Shown one piece after another: positions 33,870 to 45,028 of a DNA stretch of 64,000 nt. The stretch is from Persicaria tinctoria (Eukaryota > Streptophyta > Magnoliopsida > Caryophyllales > Polygonaceae). The stretch's first letter is position 1. Each line of letters begins with the position of its first letter. Below the pieces are notes generated by a model. That model was not told the DNA's origin and did not search any database. It saw nothing but the letters and a program-made list of their open reading frames with translations. Position numbers and translations under genes: made by a program. Location of the stretch: the NCBI GenBank assembly GCA_037127255.1, contig JBANSL010000004.1, positions 10,850,001 through 10,914,000 on the forward strand, read 5' to 3'.

Positions 33870-35350
33870 AGGCACTTTACAAGCAATTCGGAGAAGGAAG
33901 AAAACCATGGAAGAGCTCGAGGTCGACTACAAAAAGTCCAAGGTCAAACAGAAGCTGAGCCAGAACACATCTAGCAGAAAACAAGGAAGAAGCCACTTGA
34001 CAGGACTAGTCTACGTCGACTAGATTGGTCGATGTCAAGTAAACTCTGGTCGAAATTCACTCCTCGAGCATCGGCCGAGCACAGCACCACTCGAGAGCCC
34101 ATAAACTACTCGACGTCGAGTACTCTACTCGATGTCGAGTACATGTCGAGTGCCCAATCCTAGCCGAGAGCGAGAACAAATCCGTGGAGCAGACGAAGAC
34201 TAGTCGACGTCGACCACTTAATGTCGAGTACATCCTAATGACGAGTCCGAGTCAAAATCGAGTGGAGATCCGAGAGATTGATTACTTACCTACCAAGGCA
34301 CGAAGATCTATCATGAAAAGAAGATATATTTATCCACATTAGGAATTCCTATATTTACTTTAAGAGATTTAATTGTTTATTTACCAAAGTTATATCATAG
34401 GAAGAGATAAGTAGGATTTAGATCTAGATAGAGTTGTTCTTTCCTTAGATAGCGGGGATTGAACACTATAAATAAAGCCCTAGGGCATGTTTCTTAGGGA
34501 TTCTATTCCACAACACAATTACATTCGAAGGTAGGAGTTTTAGAGAGAGCTTGGCCGAGTGGAGTTGAAGAGGCAAGAGTGAAATTGGCTTTGTTCGGTT
34601 GTAAGCTTTGTTTTGATTTAATGCAAGTTTGTTCCTTTATATTATTGATGTGTGTTTTGATGATGAAGAGCGAGTAGTCACCCTACTTCTAGGGTCGAGG
34701 TGAGCCCGACGGTAGCCATGTAAGGGAATGCATCAAAGGTACAATCTTTATTGCGATTTCATCTTCTATCCCTGATTTACATGATTCTTCTGCGACTGTC
34801 GAAGGTGATCCTTATTTGTGTTATTGAAGCGAAAGTGATCTTAATGCTAACTTGGATTAATTATGTGAAAAGGGTTAGTAACAATTAGGGTTTATGCGAA
34901 AGCCTCTATCTTCCTATTTGTTAATGACAAAAGTGATTTGATGAAAAGACATGATCTTTTATACCTTTAGCATTGTTTTTATATGATTATCATTGCGGTG
35001 TTGAAAACCCGATTATGGAAGTTTTTATATTATTGAATTAATTCCCACCAATTTCGTGTTTAGTTCTGTTTTTATTTTATTGCAAGTTACGTTTTTATTA
35101 TGCGCAAACACACTCAAAGTCGACTACAGACTAGTCAACATCGAGTACATTAGTCAACGTCGAGTACTGCGTTACACGACATTGGCTTGTTTTCGTCTTC
35201 TGTTGTGCAGTTGCAGGGAACTCGACAACAGTGGTCGATATCGAGCACTCTACTCGACATCGAGTACTCTTCTGGTCGATTCTGAGAGCAATTTGGAATG
35301 AGAAAGGCGAGCGCTAACACGCTTCCTCGTGGATACGATCCTGAATACCC
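33870..35350 (+). mobile_element. Gypsy-like LTR (plus) with CGACGTCG palindromes
   Basis: A TATA box CTATAAATAAAGCC (34468-34481) is followed by an R-U5-like part with GAGTAGTCACCCTACTTCTAGGG (34672-34694). The part ends CTCGTGGATACGATCC-type near 35326-35341, as in plant Gypsy LTRs. Upstream (34010-34260) and again at 35110-35290 lie clusters of CTCGACGTCGAGTA and related palindromes. No partner LTR was found in the window, so exact ends are unknown. Confidence 0.5.
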
Positions 35351-35479
35351 TACCACTACAAAAAGAGGGTTTCTTGTATTTTATTTTCTTGGACAAAGAG
35401 TTGGTTTCGCTCTTTATATTTTATATTTGATATTTTATAACTTGATTCCCCTCCACAAAAGCCATCTCACCTTAATTCT

Positions 35480-35697
35480 TTAATCGAAATCAAACTCAGG
35501 CGCACCTCCTCTTCTTCGTACTTCTCTCGCCCTCTATCTCCCTCATCCTTCTTCTTTTCCGTCGTTCTTCTTTAGGTTGAGAAACGCAGATCTGGCGAAC
35601 AGAATCAAACCCTAGGCGAACAGATCCGAGCATTGTCGACGACCAGGTCTCACCAGCGCCGGTACGATCCACTACATCATGGCTGGGAGAAGGTAAT
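35480..35697 (+). other. Orphan leader and first exon (MAGR...)
   Basis: The segment looks like a gene start: a CT-rich leader (35500-35580), then GGATCC-free GC-rich leader, an ATG at 35680 (ATGGCTGGGAGAAG) and a GTAATT donor. It encodes only Met-Ala-Gly-Arg plus a split codon before the donor. No second exon was found before the retroposon at 35853. It may be a truncated gene, a captured piece, or chance. Confidence 0.35.
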
Positions 35698-35852
35698 TCT
35701 TCCTTCTGTCAATTTGTGTTGCTTGGATATCCTCGAAATTGAGCCGTTGACTTGTTGTTGATTAAGTAAGAATTTGAGATGGTGGGTAGGGGATGAAACA
35801 TAAATAAGGGTAATTTAGTGATTTTAACCATAAAATACATCTCCTAAACCTT

Positions 35853-37340
35853 TTTTTTTATTAAGTAAGAATTCGAGGGTCAAACAAGCTTGACACCTCG
35901 AGCGGCCGATAAAATTGGCAGACGACGAACCGTCAAATATAAAACATAAAATAAAAAGGTGCAGTACAAAAGATGGAAAGCTAACAAATCCAAGCGAACA
36001 AACGAACCTAAACCAAAAATGCTAGGGACAACATAGACTACACAACCCGATGTCAAGCTTCATCAATCAATTACACCACTGGCCAGTGGTACATCAAGAC
36101 TCCATGTGAGCAGTGAAGACGATCCTCCAAGGAAATTTTTGGATAATGGAGTCGCCTCGATACACACCGCATCAACCTCAACCAGACCTGACACCGGACG
36201 TTAGAGCCCCAACTAAGAAAAGGAACGTCAAGAACAACTAGATCCGCAACCGAGAACCACCTAAGTAAAAACGCACCTAAAAACCCTTACGGGATTTAAT
36301 AGAGGCCCTTACGGGATCTATTCAAGCCCTTGCGGGATTTATTCAAACCCTTGTAGGATTTAGACTATTTTGGGTTTTTTTTTCTCCTTACGGATAAATA
36401 AAATTACATATTTATCCATAAAAAGAATTAAAAATACTATTTTTCCAAGCTTGGAGCCCAAGGAAAATCCAAGGAAATCCCGAAAATCACTGCAAAACTT
36501 GGAGCCCAAGGTAGGCTGAAATTATCCGACGACAAAATTTGAGGTGGCGGAGGCAGAAATGAGAAGGGCCGGCGGAGCAGACCACTACCTAACGAGGGTA
36601 GACCAAGGGGCCGAACATGAGATATAGGAGCCCCGAACTAGATTAAAGCACCAGATAAGTGAGGCTTCAATTGGCATTAATCAATTCGATTTGAATGAAA
36701 TAAGGTTCCCAAAAGAAAAATTTGGGATTGGGAGTTTCAGATTAAAGGGCTATGGTCGACATGGGTGATGAAGGCTGAGCCAGAGACAACGACGACGACG
36801 ACTGTGAAATCGGTTAACATAGGAGACGAGAACGACGAGATCGAAGTCGGAAGTCAGATTGGGGGTGTAGGGGTTGGGCTTGGCTGCCTAGGAGAATGAA
36901 AGCCCAGAGAATTGAGACCACATTTCTGGATAGATGTGGAGGCTTCAGAATGGCCCACCAGGGGAGGGAGGTAGGTTGCGATGGAACAGGGATGAGGGAA
37001 AGGAGTTGCGCAAACCCCGAATCGTCAAATGTCAGCAGCGACTAGAGGTGGAGGCTGCAAAACAGGGGAGGGAGATGGGATACAATGGCGTGGGGAGGAA
37101 GGGAAGGAGGTGATCAATCCCTAAATTGCTAGACGCCGAAGAGGGAAAAATTAGCTGCAAGGCGCCGTCGGAGAACGACAACGACATAGATGGCTTAGGC
37201 CACACCTAAGGCGGTGAAGGCAGACGAAGGCCCTGGGTTGGTGGTGGTCGGAGCAGGGTTGTCATTCTTGGTTTTAGCTCCCTCTCTCCAGACATTCTAG
37301 AGAGAAGAGAGAGTTTCTCTCTGCTGACGGTGTCGAATAT
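35853..37340 (-). mobile_element. RT-less poly(A) retroposon, copy 1
   Basis: The 1488-bp insert is flanked by the perfect 15-bp duplication CATCTCCTAAACCTT (35838-35852 and 37341-37355). A T-run at its left end is the poly(A) tail of a minus-strand element. No reverse transcriptase or other coding domain is present. Just before the tail, the minus strand folds into a hairpin around loop CTTG (stem CTCGAGG...TCAA/TTGA...CCTCG) followed by AATTCTTA and the tail. Copy 2 at 56137-57971 ends the same way. It must be mobilised by a LINE's enzymes. Confidence 0.85.
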
Positions 37341-37499
37341 CATCTCCTAAACCTTATACCCACCAAATACCAATCAGATTTTTTACAAGGTTATTTTATA
37401 AAAATAATCCTCACATCCGACACCTCCATAATACACAAAATAAACTACACCTTCTAAAAAATACCCAACTCCTAAAAAAAAATCTTTTTGCCAAATCTG

Positions 37500-38720
37500 C
37501 GCTTAGTCATGTCAAAACTTATGATTATTAGGAAGGTATTATTATTTAAATGGTCCAAGGTTGTCAACTTGACACATTTATATCTTTCTTGTGATCCTGA
37601 TAAGTTTGAAAGATATCACGGGGGTGGGAATGTTATTGTAAGTTGTTTAGAGGTATGAGAAGGGTGACTTAACTTTTATTGAGAAGGGCTTGAATCTTAG
37701 GGAAAACTATGAACTTTTTGGATATCATCTAGCATTTCAAGTGATGTTTTTATTCCCTTTTGTCTATCACTAACTATTTATACATGTTAGCATTTTTTTT
37801 AAAATCAGCTTGTTTTTGTTTGTATTTTACAGACCTCGATATTGGAAACCTTTCCTTCCATTTCTGATAAAATTAAACGCACCTTTAAGTATGTTGACAA
37901 AGACCAAACCTCTTTATATTGGGTCTTTAATTTGAAAAATAATAGTGAGCAAGCGACTTCATTTTTTGATTGAGAAATGGTAAGCTTTTTAATTGTAAAC
38001 TTCATTGATTGTCAACATTTGTACATTTCGTTGATTGTCTGCATTTTTATATTTGTAAAATAGGATCCAATGACCTAACCAATGGGGAGTTTATAAGGAA
38101 ACTTGGGATGGAGTTTCAAGAAGAAGTGGCCGATGATGTTTTTTATTATTCTGCTTAACTAGTTTTTTATGAGACTCAACAAAGTTCTGATTGTGATGTT
38201 AGCTGTGTGAGCAACATTTTTATATTATGAGGTTTGGTGATGCTGGTGTTGTGCTTTCTACACTTCATTCTGCTTCTTCTATACCTTCAATTGCTTCTGC
38301 AACTAATGATGATGATGACTTTGAAATCTCATTGAAAAGGTTAAAACGAAAGGCTACTGATTGTGATGCTTATAAGAAGAGCAAGAAGAGGCAAAAGAGG
38401 AAGGCAAGCCAATACATCATTGGGAGGAGAGGCCAGTCTAGTAAGTTATAGGGATCATATGGTTTTGTTGTTGTTAAGGACATTAAAGTAGATGAGATTT
38501 CAGGTTTGAAATTTAAAATTCAGAAGAATACAAATGAGGAGAAAGTTGATAGTGAGCATTTTTTTGTGTATTGAAGTGGAACTGTATTGGATGGGACTGA
38601 AGAAATGTTTGAGAAAGTGTTGGATATAGCTTACATAGTGTTTGAGGGAACCAAGAAAAGGATGGAGGCAGCTGGCAAGGAGGGGAAGGGTGTTGAAAAA
38701 GGTGGACGTGAATGTCACGA
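37500..38720 (+). pseudogene. Decayed coding-like region, unknown
   Basis: Frames on the plus strand give short plausible peptides (for example ILETFPSISDKIKRTFKYVD at about 37839-37898 and a Lys/Arg-rich frame at 38227-38451) broken by stops. I considered a Mutator-like transposase N-terminus, but no defining motif is visible. Function unknown. Confidence 0.3.
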
Positions 38721-39030
38721 ATCACCTCTCCAAAAGTAAATCTCAAACTCAACAACTAGTATTAGTGATAGAGTAGAGGTTGATCCCACAAGGAGTGCGT
38801 GCGAGTTTATTAATGTGATTGAAAGTAATAAGCAAGTAGAGAAAAGTAGAGAAAACAATTGTATGAAAGCAATAAAGAGTAAAAGTACCAATGATGATTG
38901 ATTGTGAGAAAGGAATAGTAATAAAATGTAGTTCCACTCATATTCGCAACAATGATGATATCATGATCCTTGGGTTTTACGTTGGTTAAGTTGGTTTCTA
39001 TTACTTACTTAGGGTTTGGTTCGTGTACAA
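38721..39030 (-). mobile_element. Gypsy LTR fragment
   Basis: The phrase CAACTAGTATTAGTGATAGAGTAGAGGTTGATCCCACAAGGAG has the layout of the U5 end of the LTRs at 13326, 19939 and 62292 (ACTAGTATAG...GTCGATCCCACAGAG). About 300 bp; ends are replaced by other insertions. Confidence 0.55.
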
Positions 39031-39048
39031 AATTAGGTAGGCTACTTG

Positions 39049-40150
39049 ACGTGCTCAGACCCGGGCTCGAGCAAAAGAACCGGCGACGAGAGTTTCGAGA
39101 AGTCGGGAAGTTGTTGGCAATTCTAGAGCAGCAGATCAGTCAGCAAAGAATGCCGATTTCCCGTCGATTGGCTAGGCTTCTGGAAACGTAGGAGTACTAC
39201 TTTTGTAGATCTTGAAGTCCCGGTTGCGGATTGGGGCAGATATCATCAATCGAGTGTCAGACGAAGTGGATAATCGTGTTTTACCAAGACGTCGCCTGTG
39301 TAGAGACGATTCCGAAATTGGGTTCGTTTGAGAGGTATTGAGGGCTGTTTTGGGAGTGACGTTTTGGGTATGATTGAGGGTGATAATTGGGCTGTGCAAG
39401 GCCTTAGAATGGTGGTAAAGAAGGGGAATGGGGTTGAGGGATATGTGATGCAAGATCGCTCTCGGCATCGCACTCCGAGCTCTCTCCAACACTCGATCTT
39501 CCACACTCTCGGTCTAGCACTCCGAGTTTTTCCGACCCTTTGATTCCGTCGTCTCTCACTAAGGAATCTCCTTCAGCCTCTCACCGAAGGTTTTGTTCCC
39601 GGCCTCTCACCTAAGAACGAGATTCTTGACCCGAATCACTGAAAAGTTTTGTTCCCGTCGTCTCTCACTAAGGAATCACTTTTTCTCAAATTTCAACTTA
39701 ATTTCAAATGAAAAGTGTTTACACATATATATAGGAGTTTATTGGCATCTCCATGTGTTTTAATTGATGTGGGATAAAAAAAGACTTCAAATTTTCGTTC
39801 AGCTTAGAGCTGCTGCAAAGAACGAGATTTATGACCATCTTCGGAGTAGAATTGATGGGGGACGTCTTCAACAATGTCATAGCCCTCGAAATCAGCTTTC
39901 AAACGAGTCCTCTTGCGTCTTCGTCGAACAAACACAACTCCAGTTAGAGCCAAAATAGCGAGCAGATGTCGGTTGATCAAGTTATAAGACTTTGATGTCT
40001 TCTTCTTCCGGAAATATGATGTCGTCCAAGGTAAGAGCTTCCGAGGTTGCCTTGTCAAGGCTAGGATCACATGTTCATCCCTCCAAGATCCATCAACGGT
40101 GTCATATTCTCCTCCAGGTTCATCGACCAAGCTAACATCATCCAGGATCA
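39049..40150 (-). mobile_element. Repeat family E, minus copy
   Basis: 39049-39760 is the reverse complement of 59760-60347 (about 85% by eye), ending at the same point GCACGTC. It contains promoter-like sequence (CTATATATATGTG near 39730) and CTTAGTGAGAGACGACGG repeats. The rest (39804-40151) differs from the other copy and holds a 115-codon minus frame (starting MILDDVSLVDEPGG) with a hydrophobic stretch AILALTGVVFV but no known domain. Probably an LTR of an unidentified retrotransposon. Confidence 0.5.
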
Positions 40151-40449
40151 CAACATTGAGGGTTGAGATGAGTGCTTGGGGGTTTGATTGAGATGTGGTG
40201 TGGTTTGTGGTTGAATTTGCGGGTTAGTGTACTATGTTGTTCTTGTTATGCTGCAGGCTTCTTGTAAGGGATGGTTGATGTGTCATGTTCAATGACGTCG
40301 TGGATGTGCGATTGATATCACTACTGAATAATTGTGTAAATTCCGACGCTTTACTCTCGACGCTATTAATATGCGTCGGAAATTACCGACGTTTGAAAGT
40401 GTTGAAAAAAAGTACTAACCCTTCTCGACATGTGTATGCGTCGAGAATG

Positions 40450-40924
40450 GCAAAACTTTATTTGAAATATTAAAAAGTAAAAACCCTAGCATTATCGTCT
40501 CTCTCAAATGCTAGATTCATCTTTCTCTCCGCTAGACCTAAGAACTCACCGCCCTCTCTTTCTCCTCAATCGCTAGATCCATCTCTCTCCTCTCTCTCTC
40601 CGTCTCCGCTGGATAAGGATTTAAAATTACAGGCGATTCTGCCATCACGGCTTCTTTTTTGTCGTTGAGGAAGAGCGATATGTAGGCTAGCTGTTGCGGT
40701 GAAGAAAAGTAGATCGACAAAAATTACATGCGGCAGGAAGACTTCGACTTCAGGCGGTGATGTCGACAGATTGAAGGCGGAGCTTGGCTGTAGAGGTGCG
40801 GCATAGGTCCTGAGCTTTTTGAGGGAGCACCAAAATCCGAAGAGCTTGGATTTGCTAGGTTTGACCTTTTTTCCCTTTCGAATTTAACCCTACCTGTGGC
40901 TAATTCGCGAAATCGGCATATTCC
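40450..40924 (+). other. CACTA interior: leader-like sequence before VAP27
   Basis: CT-rich sequence (CTCTCTCCTCTCTCTCTCCG near 40580) resembles a plant 5' leader, probably captured with VAP27. No coding piece was identified. Confidence 0.4.
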
Positions 40925-41490
40925 CCCCCTATTAAAACTTGAATTTTTCAAGTTGAGTTGAAGAAGCAGATCTCTTGCACCATGCAACTGCCGTACAAGA
41001 CAAATAGCCATGTCGCTTTCAAGGTCGGTTTTGTTTCAAAATCTCGTCCCTTTTCTATTTCTTGATTTCAATTTCCCAGTTTTTGATTCTATTCGCGTTA
41101 TTCTTTAATTTTAGTTAAACCATCTGTTTAATTGATTTTAAATATGGAATGGAATTGCGATTTGAGCTGTTTGTTAGGTGAAGACGACGAATCCAAAAAA
41201 GTATTGCGTAAGACCTAACACTGGAATTGTGTTGCCCCGCTCTTCCTGTAATGTCTTAGGTGAGATTCTCCGTTTCCACCTTCATTGAATTTCTCGCTCT
41301 CTTACCAATTTGTCTTCCCCAATATGTTTATGTCTAAAAAAAAAAAGTGTTGTAATTTTGTTTCTGTCATACGGTGACAATGCAAGCACAGAAAGAATCT
41401 CCTCCTGACATGCAATGGAAGGATAAATTTTTCCTCCAGAGTGCAATTGCAGGCCCTGGGACTACGCCCAAGGATATTTCTCCTGAAATT
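40925..41490 (+). pseudogene. VAP27: Captured VAP27 fragment (MSP domain)
   Basis: Three exon-like pieces in order: to 41023 (VELKKQISCTMQLPYKTNSH, then VAFK), 41178-41259 (VKTTNPKKYCVRPNTGIVLP) and 41374-41490 (TMQAQKESPPDMQWKDKFFL, ending KDISPEI). These match the MSP domain of plant VAP27 proteins, which tether the ER to the plasma membrane and cytoskeleton. Introns are kept, so capture was at DNA level. The third exon is preceded by ACG and not AG, so its acceptor appears lost. The transmembrane C-terminus is absent. Confidence 0.85.
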
Positions 41491-41942
41491 GTAAATACTA
41501 TTTAATTCTTTTTTGTTGCTGAGATAATGATATCGGGAAGTGCTCATTTCCTTTTTAATGGGATGGATGTGGATAAATGTGTCTTGGCTACACATGCTTC
41601 AAATTATTTATGAACACATAACTGATAGATCAGATATGTATAAGATTAAGCCCTTGTCTTGTGTACATATTAGTGATGAAGATTCACTTTGCCTTGCCTC
41701 TTCCTCCTGGTGATAGTTAGCAACTTGTTTCTTAGTGGATTATATTATGTTGTGTATTTGTGATTTTTACTCTATTATGAAATGCTAGCTAGATGTGTTC
41801 ATAAATTTTGCTGCAACGTCGATTCCTCTTAATTGTGATTTGTGATGTAGATCTAAATGATGCATTGTCGTACATGATTTGATGATGATGTTATTGCAAT
41901 TCGATTGCTATATGGGTCTTGATGTTAGACTTGTATGTGTAG

Positions 41943-42338
41943 GAACCTCCCATTGGAGCATCTTTTTTCTCTCAAATACTTTCCCTTAATGAAGCAACTA
42001 CAAAATTTGAGAAATTGGACACTGATGGACAAGAATAGTATCATAGCCTGGCTCCTATGTATTGCAGTTGTAGTTGTTGTCGTGTATGACATCTCAGGCA
42101 AGGTATTTTTCAGACTATATGTTCTGATTTTGTGCAGCATCCAATTCATTCATAAAAGCATTATTTGTTTAGAAATTGTTATCATAATTTTGGGTTCTTC
42201 TAAAACATCGTGGTCATTGTTTTTTTTTTTAACACTTTCATCTCTATCCTTTGTGTCTTCTAAGTTAATTTTTCGAGCTTTGGATGCAGGATACATTCAT
42301 TCGCGCTAAAAGGCAGGTTCAGGAATTGCAAAACCAAG
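41943..42338 (+). pseudogene. Captured RAB5-type small GTPase fragment
   Basis: Exon 1 (41943-42102) reads EPPIGASFFSQILSLNEATT, KFEKLDTDGQE, then a stop codon where the family has Arg, then YHSLAPMY followed by a frame change into VVVVVYDIS. Exon 2 (42290-42338) reads DTFIRAKRQVQELQNQG. This is the switch I to alpha-3 part of plant RABF/RAB5 GTPases, which act on endosomes. The switch II WDTAGQE motif is altered to LDTDGQE. It is dead: nonsense, frameshift, and no P-loop or C-terminus. Confidence 0.85.
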
Positions 42339-43136
42339 GTAATCATGCAATATTAGATGAACTAGTTACTTTTATTCTAGATTCCTGGTCTACTGCAAGA
42401 TCCATATTGTACCTGATTCATGCCTTGCACCAAATGTCTCTGCTTCTTTCCTCTTTTCATCCAATTGGCATTGTTTCTTGTTGCATGAACTTTTAATATG
42501 GTTGTTGTTTATACAAAAACTGTGTAGATTATGACTTTGGTGGTGTGAATTTCATAGCTTGATGAGAGAATGCAGGAATAGAAAAATGAACTCAAGTACT
42601 TTGAATGTGAGTACGACGAAAACCATAAAACAAAGGCCATTTAAGCATTAAATTAAGCGAATGGAAAATTGCAGGAACTTTAGTGATACTACTGAGGTAA
42701 TGTGCTTGATTCATGTTGGACTTCACATCTCTTGATGCCTCTTGATGCCTCTATAAATGTGTGTTATTTTCTTCAATAGATAAAACTTATGTAGGATATG
42801 AGCCACATTATCTAAAACTTATGTAGGATATGAGCCATCCATTGTCGATGGAGCCTATCATTTTTATGAGAAGGTTTCTTTTTCATCTATTTTTCAGCAA
42901 GATGCTTTCATTCATGTATGATCCATATTCATCTTATTTGATATTTTCTAGATGTGTCAACACCTATGATATGTAATACAGGTCCAGTAGCGGATATCCT
43001 TATTGCTAAATAAAATGTGGACAAATATGTATTATCAGCGTGAGTGATGGTCCTTGTAGAGAATTGAAGTATGTATTTTCTTAACCTTGTATTCTTTTAG
43101 TTGGATATGCTTGAATTTATCCTCTTGTTGTTGTAG
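42339..43136. other. CACTA interior between captured pieces
   Basis: Intron-like, T-rich sequence. No further exon could be recognised with confidence. Confidence 0.5.
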
Positions 43137-43395
43137 ATTCACTCTGATGAAAAGAAGCAGCAAGGATAAAAGCGATGTCGTGGAAGAAACTGAAATAACA
43201 GTCTATGACTACTATGTGAACATCCATGAGATAAACTGCGGTACTAAACAGAATTTCCATGTATCAGTGTTGGGAAAATAATCTGCTTTACTTATCTTCT
43301 ATGGCGTAATTTATTCACCCAAAGTTCTATTCTTTATGCAGCTTTGTGAAGTCTCGACAGAACCCACAACAAAGGAGGGACCCCCTTTGAGTAAT
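43137..43395 (+). pseudogene. AGO4: Captured AGO4-like fragment (around PAZ)
   Basis: Exon 43137-43280 reads FTLMKRSSKDKSDVVEETEI and TVYDYYVNIHEI. After a one-base deletion it continues LRY, stop, TEFPCISVGK. Exon 43342-43395 reads VKSRQNPQQRRDPL, then stop. This is the region entering the PAZ domain of plant AGO4-clade Argonautes, which load 24-nt siRNAs for RNA-directed DNA methylation. Frameshift and two stops make it untranslatable, but its sense RNA would keep similarity to the parent gene. Confidence 0.82.
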
Positions 43396-43697
43396 GTAAG
43401 GCCTTCAATCCCTTCATTATCTACTCTAATCATGTTGTATAGGCTGCCTATTGTTTTTACATTAGGATAGTATAACTATTTTTTAGTGATTCTCATGAAC
43501 AAAGTGATACAAAGCACCTTGAGTTTGCTTCTGTCATCTCGGATTGACCTTATTCCTTTTGTTGATCCCTGAGCCTTGGAGGCTTGATTTGATTCTTTCC
43601 ACTTTCTGATTGAGCAATCTTTTTCAGGATCAGGGTCTTATATTTGTAGTCCCTTTGCCTTATATAAGTTAATTGAATGAATACTTTCTGCCTACAG

Positions 43698-44100
43698 AAA
43701 GTTGAAAGCTATGACAAGAGTTTCCAATACCTTCTATTTCATGCTGAGCCATATGAGATCATTGCTTTCAAGGTGAATGTTCTTTTTTCTGGATTATTGT
43801 TGTATTATACTATTGGTTGTTGCAAAGACTGTTTATTCACTAAAATGGAATCTTGTTATCAGGTTCCTAGCACTGAAATTGATAAATCAACGCCCAAGTT
43901 CTTATCACATTGGGGATCCCGACTCCAAAATGTTCATGGTTTGTCTTTTTTTTTTTTGTTTCATGATTTATGGTTTTAAAAAAGATAACCGGAACATTGA
44001 TCTAATTTGTTAAGTATGCTTGAATTGGATGTGCAGCTGTAGTTATATTTCAAGGTCAAGCCATCGGAAGCTTTGCAAGATATGGGCACGATTCGTCTAA
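43698..44100 (+). pseudogene. SF3A2: Captured SF3A2 fragment (splicing factor 3a subunit 2)
   Basis: Exon 43698-43772 reads KVESYDKSFQYLLFHAEPYE and IIAFK. Exon 43863-43938 reads VPSTEIDKSTPKFLSHW, then an extra G shifts the frame before DPDSKMF. Exon 44037 onward starts L, stop, LYFKVKPSEA. This is the conserved C-terminal part of SF3A2/PRP11, a U2 snRNP subunit. Introns retained. Broken by a one-base insertion and a CAG-to-TAG-type stop. Confidence 0.87.
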
Positions 44101-44719
44101 TTTATCATTGCTCTCACTTCATCTTAGGCCCTACTTGCTGTCAGATTCACATTGGTTAACCCCATCTACACTTCGGCAGATGTGGGCTCGATTCGTAGTA
44201 TTCTCATTTTGTAGTTTCATCTGTTCCGGGCTAAGAGTTGTCTGGTAAATGCTTCATGGTACTTGTTTTTTTTAGTCCACAATTTTCATGTATATTATTT
44301 TTAATTAACTCATGTAAGATATTGATTCATTTGACTAATGCTTTACTGGATTTATGTTAATGTTTTTTTTTTAATTAAAGGATTTGAATTAGTGTGTAAT
44401 GAAAGAGGATGAAAGAAGAAAAATAAGCTTTTTATTTTTTTTTTGAAAAATAACATGCTAATTTCAACGCTTTAAGGCGTCGAAATTGGCATGTCATTTC
44501 CGACGTCCTATGGCATCGAAAATAACATGCCATTTCCGACGCCCTAGGACGTCGAGATTGGTTTCGACAGAATTCTGCGTCGAAAATGGCACTTGTCATT
44601 CGTGACGCAAGAATTTTCGACGCTTTTTAAAAGCGTCGAAATTCAAATTTGCGATGCTTTAAAGCGTCGAGATTGGTCATAAAAAGTGTTGAAATTGACA
44701 CTGTTTTCCTGTAGTGTAT

Positions 44720-45028
44720 CTGAAGGCTCTTTTGAGTCCATAATCTGAGGTGTCCGTTGGTTCCTATAGTTCGTTTTGTGCGTTGTCCCTTTAACCGATC
44801 GTTTCGTTCTTCTTTTGGCTTGTGTTTCGCAGTGTAGGATGGCTTGTACGTTCCTTCTTCTTTTTTTTTATGTCATTTGCTTCTATAATTCCATCTATGT
44901 CATTTGCTTCAGTTATTTGTTTCCAGTTTTAAATGATGGTTAGTCTATCTATCAGCTTATTCGGTCTCCCGGTTTCTCTAGACTTGTTTAGATAACCGAA
45001 TTCTTATCTTACTTTAAAAAAAAAAAAT
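44720..45028 (+). mobile_element. Poly(A) retroposon tail, copy 3
   Basis: Plus-strand sequence ends in hairpin CGGTTTCTCTAGACTTGTTT...AACCG, then AATTCTTATCTTACTTT and a 12-A run (45017-45028). The hairpin position, CTTGTT loop and AATTCTTA spacer match the tails at 35853 and 57971. The 5' part probably lies left of the CACTA element (about 40160-40318), which interrupted it; no target duplication was found. Confidence 0.6.

Larger units (their letters stand above)
40319..44716 (+). mobile_element. CACTA transposon carrying four host-gene fragments (Pack-CACTA)
   Basis: The ends are CACTACTGAATAA at 40319 and, inverted, CACTACAGGAAAA at 44716. The 3-bp duplication TAT lies outside both (40316-40318 and 44717-44719). 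Both subterminal regions (40345-40450 and 44465-44700) are packed with CGACGC/GCGTCG units, the usual transposase-binding repeats of En/Spm elements. No transposase is encoded. Inside are exon-intron pieces of VAP27, a RAB5-type GTPase, AGO4 and SF3A2, all on the plus strand. It is a non-autonomous gene-capturing element. Confidence 0.93.

Noticed and set aside
37500..38720. Mutator-like transposase
   Set aside because: Some phrases are suggestive, but no DDE or SWIM motif and many stops; left as unknown.
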